Under the pieces are notes generated by a model, which worked only from the letters and a program-made list of their open reading frames with translations, was not told the DNA's origin and ran no database searches. This document shows, in pieces, positions 57,269 through 64,000 of a stretch of DNA of 64,000 nt. The translations under genes were made by a program, and so were the position numbers. Within the stretch, counting starts at the first letter, position 1; every line of letters starts with the position of its first letter. Origin of the DNA: Mangifera indica (lineage: Eukaryota; Streptophyta; Magnoliopsida; Sapindales; Anacardiaceae); the NCBI RefSeq assembly GCF_011075055.1, contig NC_058146.1:15414320-15478319 (forward strand), given 5' to 3'.

Positions 57269-60200
57269 GTGAATTTCTCTGATAATGTATGTGATGTTCC
57301 TATTTTGAGTGGTGACAATTATAAAATTTGGAAGGAGAGAATTATTCTCCAATTAGGGTGTATGGACATTGATTATGCTATTAGGAAGGATGAACTACCT
57401 ACAGCTACAGAAACTAACACTCAGAATGAAATTGCCCTGTATGAACGTTGGGAGCGATCTAATCGCTTGAGTATGATGTTCATCAGGACACGCATATTTG
57501 TTAGTATTCGTGGTTCAATCCTTGAGTGTAATAATGTCAGGCAATTACTAAAGGCTATTGATGAACAGTTTGAGTCATCAGATAAAACACTTGTCAGCAC
57601 TCTAATAACAAAGTTTACATCAATGAAGCTCACTAGTGTTAAAAGTGTGCGTGAGCATATCATGCAAATGAGAGATATTGTGGCTCAGCTTAAGGCTCTT
57701 GAGATTGAGATGTCTGAATCTTTCCTGGTGTATTTCATTCTAAATTCTCTTCCACAACAATACGGACCTTTCAAAATCTCTTATAACACACATAAGCAAA
57801 AATGGTCAATCAATGAACTTCTGACCATGTGTGTTCAAGAGGAAGAAAGGTTGTTGATTGAAATGAATGAAAGTGCACATATGGTTACACAAGGGAAGAA
57901 GAAGAAGAACCAAGCTAAGTATAAGGGAAAGGATAAAATATTCAATCAACCTGAATTTAAGAAGGAATCCAAATGTTTTTTCTATCAAAAGAAAAGACAT
58001 GTGAAAAAGGATTGCATTAAGTTTAAAGCTTGGCTTGAAAAGAAAAGTAATCCAATCTCACTTGTATGTTATGAATCTAATATGGTTGATGTTTGTCATA
58101 ACACTTGGTGGATTGATTCTGGTTCTATAATCCATATTTCAAATACCTTGCAGGGCTTTCTAAACCAAACGAAGTCGATGGCCAGTGAACAAAGCATCTA
58201 TTCAGGAAATAAGAAGCGTTCACATGTGGAAGCAGTTGGAACGTGCAGATTAGTTTTAGATTCTGGTTTTGTTTTGGATTTAGAACGAACCTTTTATATT
58301 CCAAGTTTCTCTATAAACTTGATTTCTATTTCAAGACTTACACCCTTTGGATTTTCCTTTACATTTAATGAAACTGCATTTAGTTTGATTTATGAATTTG
58401 CAGTTGTGGGAAATGGTACATTGTCTGATGGTTTGTTCTGAATTCATTTACAAAACAATGTTTCATTTAATTTGATGCATGTTCAAGATAATGTTGGTAT
58501 TAAAAGAAGTGTTATGAATAAAAATTCCTCTATATTATGGCATCGGAGATTGGGACATATCTCCATAGAAAGAATTAAAAGGTTAGTGAATGATGGAGTA
58601 CTACATACTCTAGATTTTACTGACTTTGATACTTGTGTGGATTGTATAAAGGGAAAACAAACCAATAAGTCAAAGAAAGGTGCCAAGAGGAGTTCAGACA
58701 TATTAGAAATCATACATACAAATATTTATTGTCCTGATATGGACGTTTATGGTCAAAAATACTTCATCTCATTTATTGATGATTATTCACGATACATGTA
58801 TCTGTACATGCTCCATAACAAGAATGAAGCATTAGATGCCTTTAAGGTTTTCAAGGCAGAAGTAGAGAAATAATCTGGAAAACAAATTAAAATCGTGAGA
58901 TCAGATAGATGTGGAGAATATTATGGTAAATACACTCATGATGGACAAGCACCTGGTCCATTTGTAAGGTTTCTTGAAGAAAATAGGATTATTGCCCAAT
59001 ACACTATGTCTGGTTCTCCAAACCAAAATGGTGTAGCGGAAAGAAGAAACTAAACTCTATCGGACATGATGCGGAGAAACTTCCTAAATTATTGTGGGTA
59101 GAAGCTCTTAAAATGATAGTGTATATATTAAACCGAGTTCCAACCAAGGCTGTTTCTAAAACACCATTTGAGTTATTTAAAGGTTGGAAACCGAGTTTGC
59201 GACATATACGCTTTTAGGGATGCCCGTCTGAAGTAAGAGTTTATAATCCACATGAGAAGAAATTAGACCCAAGGACTATAAGTGGTTATTTCATTGGATA
59301 TGTTGAAAAGTCTAAGGGTTATAGATTTTATTTTCCATCACATAGCACTAGAATAGTGGAATCTCGAAATGCAAAATTTCTTGAAAATGACTTAATCAGT
59401 GGGAGCGATCAATCTCAAGATTTAATTTTTGAGAAAGATCATTCAGATATTCAACCACCCATTTTGAGTAATAGATTGGTTGTTATTTACAACACCCCTC
59501 AAGTTCAAATGGATGTTAAACAACCAATTAATGAAGTTCCACAAGTTGTTGATAATACTCTAGTAGATCAAATTGTTCAACAACCTTCAGATATTGTTGA
59601 ACCACTAGTTGTACACTCTACTCCACAAGAGTATAGTGTTACAACATTAAGAAGATCAACTAGAATGAAGAAATCAACTATCTCTAGTGATTATATAGTG
59701 TATTTACAAGAAATTGACCATAATTTAGAAGTCGAAGATGATCCTGTTACGTTTTCACAAGCAATGGATTGTAGTAAATGTATTTTATGGTATAATGCTA
59801 TGAAAGCTGAGATGGAATCTATGAAGAGTAATGGAGTCTGGGATCTTGTCAAGTTACCTATTGGGGCAAAGGTCATTGGGTGTAAATGGGTCTTTAAAAC
59901 AAAGAAAAACTCATTAGGTAACATCGAGAGGTATAAAGCAAGACTCGTTGCTAAGGGTTTCACTCAAAAGGAGGGAATCAATTATACAGAGACTTTTTCT
60001 CCTGTATCTAAGAAAAATTCTTTCCGTATTATAATGGCATTAGTAGCCCATTTTGACTTGGAACTGCATCAAATAGATGTGAAAATGACATTCCTCAATG
60101 GAGATTTAGAGGAAGAGGTATATATGAAACAACCTAAAGGATTTTCCTTTAGTGATGGTGAGCATTTGGTGTGCAAGCTTAGGAAGTCCATATATGGATT

Positions 60201-61271
60201 GAAACAAGCATCCCGTCAATGTTATTTGAAATTCCATGAGGTTATCTCTTCATTCGGTTTTAAAGATAATATCATGGATCAATGTATATACCAGAAGGTC
60301 AGTGAGAGTAAAATTTGCTTCCTTGTTCTATATGTGGATGATATATTACTTGCAACCAATGATAAAGGATTGCTTTATGAGGTGAAACAATTTCTCTCTA
60401 AAAACTTTGATATGAAAGAATAGGTGAGGCGTCTTATGTCATTGGCATTAAGATTCATAGAAACAGACCTTAAGGCATACTAGGTCTATCTCAAGAAACC
60501 TATATCTACAAAATTTTAGAGAGATTTCGGATGAAAGATTGTTCACCAAGTATAGCACCAATTGTGAAGGGTGATAAGTTCAATTTGAACCAATGCCCTA
60601 AAAATGAACTTGAAAAGGAACAAATACAGAACATTCCCTATGCTTCAGTTGTTGGAAGCCTTATGTATGTTCAGGTTTACACAAGACCTGACATTGCATT
60701 TGCTGTTGGGATGTTAGGAAGATATCAGAGTAATCCAGGTATAGACCACTGAAGAGCTGCAAAGAAAGTGATGCGGTACCTTTAAGGGACCAAAGAATAC
60801 ATGCTTATATATAAACAGACTGATAATTTAGAGGTAGTTGGTTACTCCGATTCAGATTTTGCTGGCTGTGTTGATTCAAGAAAATTAACATTTGGATATA
60901 TTTTCTTGTTTGCCGGCGGAGCCATATCTTGGAAGAGTGTCAAACAGTCATTGATTGCTACATCTACCATGGAGGCTGAGTTCGTTTCTTGTTTTGAGAC
61001 TACATCACATGGTGTATGGTTGAAGAGTTTCATATCTAGGCTTAGGATTGTGGATTCTATTTCTAAGCCGATTAAAATTTATTGTGACAATTCAACTGCT
61101 GTTTTCTTAGCTAAAAATAATAAAAGTAGTAGTCAAAGTAAACATATCGACATTAAGTATTTAGCCATTAAGGAACGTGTAAAAGAAAATAAAGTGGTCA
61201 TTGAACACGTTAGCATTGAATTGATGATTGCCGATCCTTTGACAAAAAGGCATGCCACCAAAAAGTTTTAA
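57269..61271 (+). pseudogene. Copia Gag-Pol polyprotein, broken
   Basis: Capsid, protease, integrase, reverse transcriptase and RNase H of a copia element. The frame opens without ATG near 57258. Gag domain to about 57880; zinc knuckle at about 57973-58014 with one Cys replaced by Tyr (CFFYQKKRHVKKDC); protease motif DSGS at 58118; stop at 58439. Same frame goes on with the pre-integrase HRRLGH and CVDC pair (58542-58650) and part of the integrase core, where the first catalytic position appears as Asn; stop at 58871. Then further stops and a frameshift to 59356. Reverse transcriptase 59740-60421 with YVDDILLA near 60331; stop, frameshift; remaining part from 60531, stops near 60750 and 60784, RNase H 60801-61271 with YSDSDFAGC and MEAEF. 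At least six disabling lesions. No restored reading is offered. Confidence 0.93.
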
Positions 61272-61597
61272 GGATCATGTAGAGCAAATGAGAGTTGGTC
61301 TCATGTTGTAATAGTAATAGGAGTTGGTTCCATCATGTGATTTGATGTATATACATTTTTTATAATAAAATTATTCAGTTTTTCAATTGATTAAGTTTTC
61401 TCATTCTATGTGCACATTTTGGTTGAGAAAATAATCAAATTTGGACCCAGAATAAACATAAGGTTTATTCATTAAGATATAGAGGAATGAATACATCCTG
61501 ATATATGGAAGATAATACTCGTTCTTAGAGGACTTATCGCCATGATTTGTGTATTTTATTTCTTTACTTCAGTATGTGGATTGATGGGTTACAGACC

Positions 61598-61608
61598 AAG
61601 TGGGAGAA
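61598..61608 (+). other. Polypurine tract
   Basis: AAGTGGGAGAA lies directly before the 3' LTR. Confidence 0.9.
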
Positions 61609-62002
61609 TGTCAGTTTTTTCTTCATGGCTTAATGGTAACTGCTTCATGCAGTTACTTCTTCATGGCTTAGTGGTCTGTAACTCTCATGCATTATGGTTT
61701 GTAACTCCCATGCCATAACTCCACACTTTGCGTTGCATTCTTGATGGTAGAATGTTTTTTAATGCTATAAATAAGGTCCCTGGGTGAGCTTTTTCTATAA
61801 GTGAAAACATACACCATTCTATGAGAAAAAGAGATCACCTGGAAGACGAAACTTGTAAGCAATTTCTAGAGGATTATACTGTATCAAATCGTCAAGCAAT
61901 GGCTGAAGGTTTGTGTTTAATATTTCACAATTTAATTTTGGTTTTTATCTTGCATATTCAATATATATATGCTTAGATAGAGACCATTTACATGTTTTTA
62001 CA
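61609..62002 (+). repeat. 3' LTR of the copia element
   Basis: Same length as the 5' LTR. Differences are mostly transitions, with a cluster of six near its last 100 bp (GGTTTGTGTTTAAT region). Confidence 0.95.
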
Positions 62003-62007
62003 CTCAG

Positions 62008-62250
62008 TACTTACGATTTGTTTTAAAACAACCAAATTCACTTGGGAATGCCTTGGGTTAAACAAAACTTGGAAATCTGCAGGTGGTGCTGTTCCAGCTT
62101 TAGCCCAACTGACATCATCTTCTGACCATGCAGCAGTTGCATCACAAACACTGCCTCATCCGCCTTCAAAGGATGATAAGATGCACAAATCCAGGACTTC
62201 ATCTATCTTGTAATGAAAATTCTGCTACATCTATATGGTTTGAGGGTCAT
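62008..62250 (+). other. Second exon-like piece of an unrecognised gene
   Basis: Open to a TAA at 62211-62213, reading GGAVPALAQLTSSSDHAAVA and SQTLPHPPSKDDKMHKSRTS. It follows the CTCAG acceptor restored by the copia target duplication; AAATCTGCAG at 62074-62083 is an alternative acceptor. It lies just before MOR1-type intron DNA and could belong to MOR1 or another gene. I do not recognise it with confidence. Confidence 0.35.
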
Positions 62251-63019
62251 TAAAGCCCGTGTACATGCCTACTATACGTGGTGCAATAAAATATCGGAAG
62301 CACTTATAGTCATGTAGTGTTAGAGATGGCATCTCTTCTATTTGTATTCAAAAACACGTTAAAAATTTTTTACCGTTATAACTTTTTACTAAATTACTTT
62401 AACTTACTATTAATAAAAAATATAATATAACGTATTGTTTTATTATCAAATAGTTTAAAAAAAGTTTTAAAACATATTAATAATTTAACTAATTAAATCA
62501 AATTTTTACTACTTAATAATAAAATAAAATCTTTAAATAAAAATTAAAATAATTTAAGAAATTATAATTATACAAATATAATTCTACAAACAACTTGTAA
62601 ATGCTTCAAATTTTTAATATAAAGATACAACATATAACTATAATATAAGTAAAACATTTAAAACAAGTCTATAATCTTACTAATCAAATCAAATTCTTAC
62701 TACTTAATAATAAAATAAAATATTCAAATAAAAATAAATAATAATGTGAGTAATTATAATTATATAAAGATGTAAATATATACAATTTATAAAGATTTTA
62801 ACTGTTATTGATATTATCTTTTAACATTGTTTTGTATTTATTTAGTCATTATCATCAATACATGTATTTTGAGTGAACTTTTAGTGTCATTTTTTATAGT
62901 CACATGAGCTTGAAACTGGATATGTGTTGATGCTTAAGATTCTGGTGAAACTGATATGAGTACATTTTCAATAATCTTAATGTATTTTTTGTTTAATTGA
63001 CTTGTTATTGTTCATACAG
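62251..63019. repeat. Duplicated MOR1 intron DNA, copy 2
   Basis: Collinear with 33951-34613, plus an extra AT-rich stretch of about 250 bp at 62390-62640 that repeats its own neighbour (TTACTACTTAATAATAAAAT occurs near 62507 and 62698). Confidence 0.7.
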
Positions 63020-63523
63020 GATGATGCAAAATCACTTGACGTAAAATCTGAGCCAACAAGCTTTAATTTACCACCTTCATATACTGAAGACAATAGGATC
63101 AATAATGCCATTCCTTCAAGAGGTCTTGCCTAAGAGAATCCTTTGGGTGATCAACAGAATGAAAAATATGGAGGTCTGTACAATTTGCTGTTGCTTTTCT
63201 GTTTTTGTTTTTTTTGGCAGTTAAGTTTGTTAAAACAGACCTAAAAGCAGAAATCATTGTTAACCTGCAGTAACCACTGGGACATCAGATGCCACATTAG
63301 ATGCAATAAGAGAAAGGATGAAGAGCATGCAGTTAGCTGCAGCTGCTGGGAACCCCGAAGCCGGAAGCAGGCCTTAATAAACATGAACGACACTCTAAGT
63401 CATGGACTTCCCAGTCAGAATCGTTTGTTAGATCACCCTGACTCTGAGAATGCTGTACAAGGTGCAGTTCTCCCCATGGATGAGAAAGCGTTATCTGGAC
63501 TTCTCGCCGGATGGAGAGACTAA
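63020..63523 (+). pseudogene. MOR1: 3' end of a MOR1 microtubule-organising gene, copy 2
   Basis: Last two exons: 63020-63173, reading DDAKSLDVKSEPTSFNLPPS and YTEDNRINNAIPSRG, and 63271-63523, reading VTTGTSDATLDAIRERMKSM then GSRPLINMNDTLSHGLPSQN and VLPMDEKALSGL. Splice sites are intact (donor GGTCTG, acceptor CCTGCAG). Lesions differ from copy 1: a nonsense TAA at 63130 where copy 1 keeps TCA, a single-base loss near 63371 beside GGCCTTAATAAAC (copy 1 has one more base), and a frameshift after ALSGL that replaces the normal ending. It keeps the site that the hAT-like insert occupies in copy 1. Confidence 0.8.
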
Positions 63524-64000
63524 AAAGCGAAACAATGGAACACCTTTAAAAACTTTTCAGCAATACGGCATTTTGTAAGATCCCTTGCCATGGGATGCCT
63601 TCTTGTAAATAGAAAGTGAGCGAGATGGAACCGAAATTTCAGCCGCCACCATAATGTAAATCTTGCATTTATTGCATACTGCAAATGTTTACTGATCATG
63701 TATTCTTTTTTAAGTGCTATAATTTAGTGCTTGTATATTGTAATCAAAGCCCTGTTATATTTTTAGCTGGTGACTAATTACTTAATATAATACAAACGTA
63801 TACATTTTACACAGGGTTAAGGCTCCGGCTTTGCTTGGTTTCTTATATGATTGTTATTACAAAAACACAAGGATTTTTCAGTAAATCTGGATGCTAACCA
63901 ATGTTTCTTTTCCAGTTCTCTTTCAACGAGGGAAGAACCCAGAAAAGCTCACCAAAGCCAACTCCATAGCCAATAACTGCTGCAGCATAAAACATGTCCT
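63524..64000 (+). other. MOR1-type 3' flank, copy 2
   Basis: Collinear with 35980-36400. It continues to the window edge, so the duplicated block extends beyond it. Confidence 0.65.

Larger units (their letters stand above)
55587..62002 (+). mobile_element. Ty1/copia LTR retrotransposon, 6.4 kb, defective
   Basis: Two 394 bp LTRs (55587-55980 and 61609-62002), each TG...CA, with about 20 differences between them (roughly 5 percent). Perfect CTCAG duplications stand at 55582-55586 and 62003-62007. The initiator tRNA-Met primer-binding site is at 55983-55994 and the polypurine tract at 61598-61608. The order gag, protease, integrase, reverse transcriptase, RNase H gives the copia superfamily. 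Stops and frameshifts in the polyprotein make it non-autonomous. Confidence 0.95.

Noticed and set aside
61992..62213. 73-codon frame starting inside the 3' LTR
   Set aside because: The ATG belongs to the LTR; only the part after 62008 can derive from the host gene.

Overview
This is nuclear DNA of a eudicot plant; the species cannot be named from the window. Evidence: AT-rich intergenic DNA, GT-AG introns, a coiled-coil NBS-LRR (NLR) disease-resistance gene, plant-type LRR-malectin receptor-kinase remnants, MOR1 and SKP1 sequences, a Ty1/copia element primed by initiator tRNA-Met, and a Mutator-like element (MULE) carrying a DUF1985/ULP1-like gene. Only two genes look intact: the single-exon NLR at 19728-22346 and a two-exon SKP1-like gene at 41244-42274. 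Almost everything else is duplicated, truncated or transposon-derived.

Layout. 1-900: copia gag remnant and unassigned DNA. 900-7930: module A, a decayed LRR-malectin receptor-kinase (RLK) gene and a non-coding tail with a TRIM-like element and a poly(A)-ended insertion. 7935-14105: a 6.17 kb MULE with ~160 bp terminal inverted repeats and a 9 bp target duplication, inserted in the tail of module A. 14115-19727: rest of that tail and the NLR upstream region. 19728-23188: the NLR, its 3'UTR intron and a partial copy of its terminal LRR exon. 23975-33000: module B (RLK remnant, tail, and an NLR-type upstream region without an NLR). 33951-36400: 3' end of a MOR1 gene, split by an 877 bp hAT-like insertion. 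36400-41243: repeated upstream-type DNA leading to the SKP1-like gene. 42714-43155: decayed NLR 3' end. 43985-50990: module C. 51001-55440: partial module D. 55440-62250: unassigned exon-like pieces split by a 6.4 kb copia element. 62250-64000: second MOR1 3' end.

Reading the whole: an ancestral NLR-plus-RLK pair was duplicated as a block. The RLK copies A, B and C stop at the same place inside the kinase N-lobe, so that truncation predates the duplication. A MITE present in B, C and D but absent from A, together with shared indels, makes A the earliest branch. The NLR and the SKP1-like gene have related upstream DNA, including an (AT)n tract just before each start codon, so one upstream region seems to have come to serve two unrelated genes. 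No new biochemical system is evident. The most interesting content is the duplication history, the nested datable insertions, the shared upstream region, and the ULP-like cargo of the MULE.
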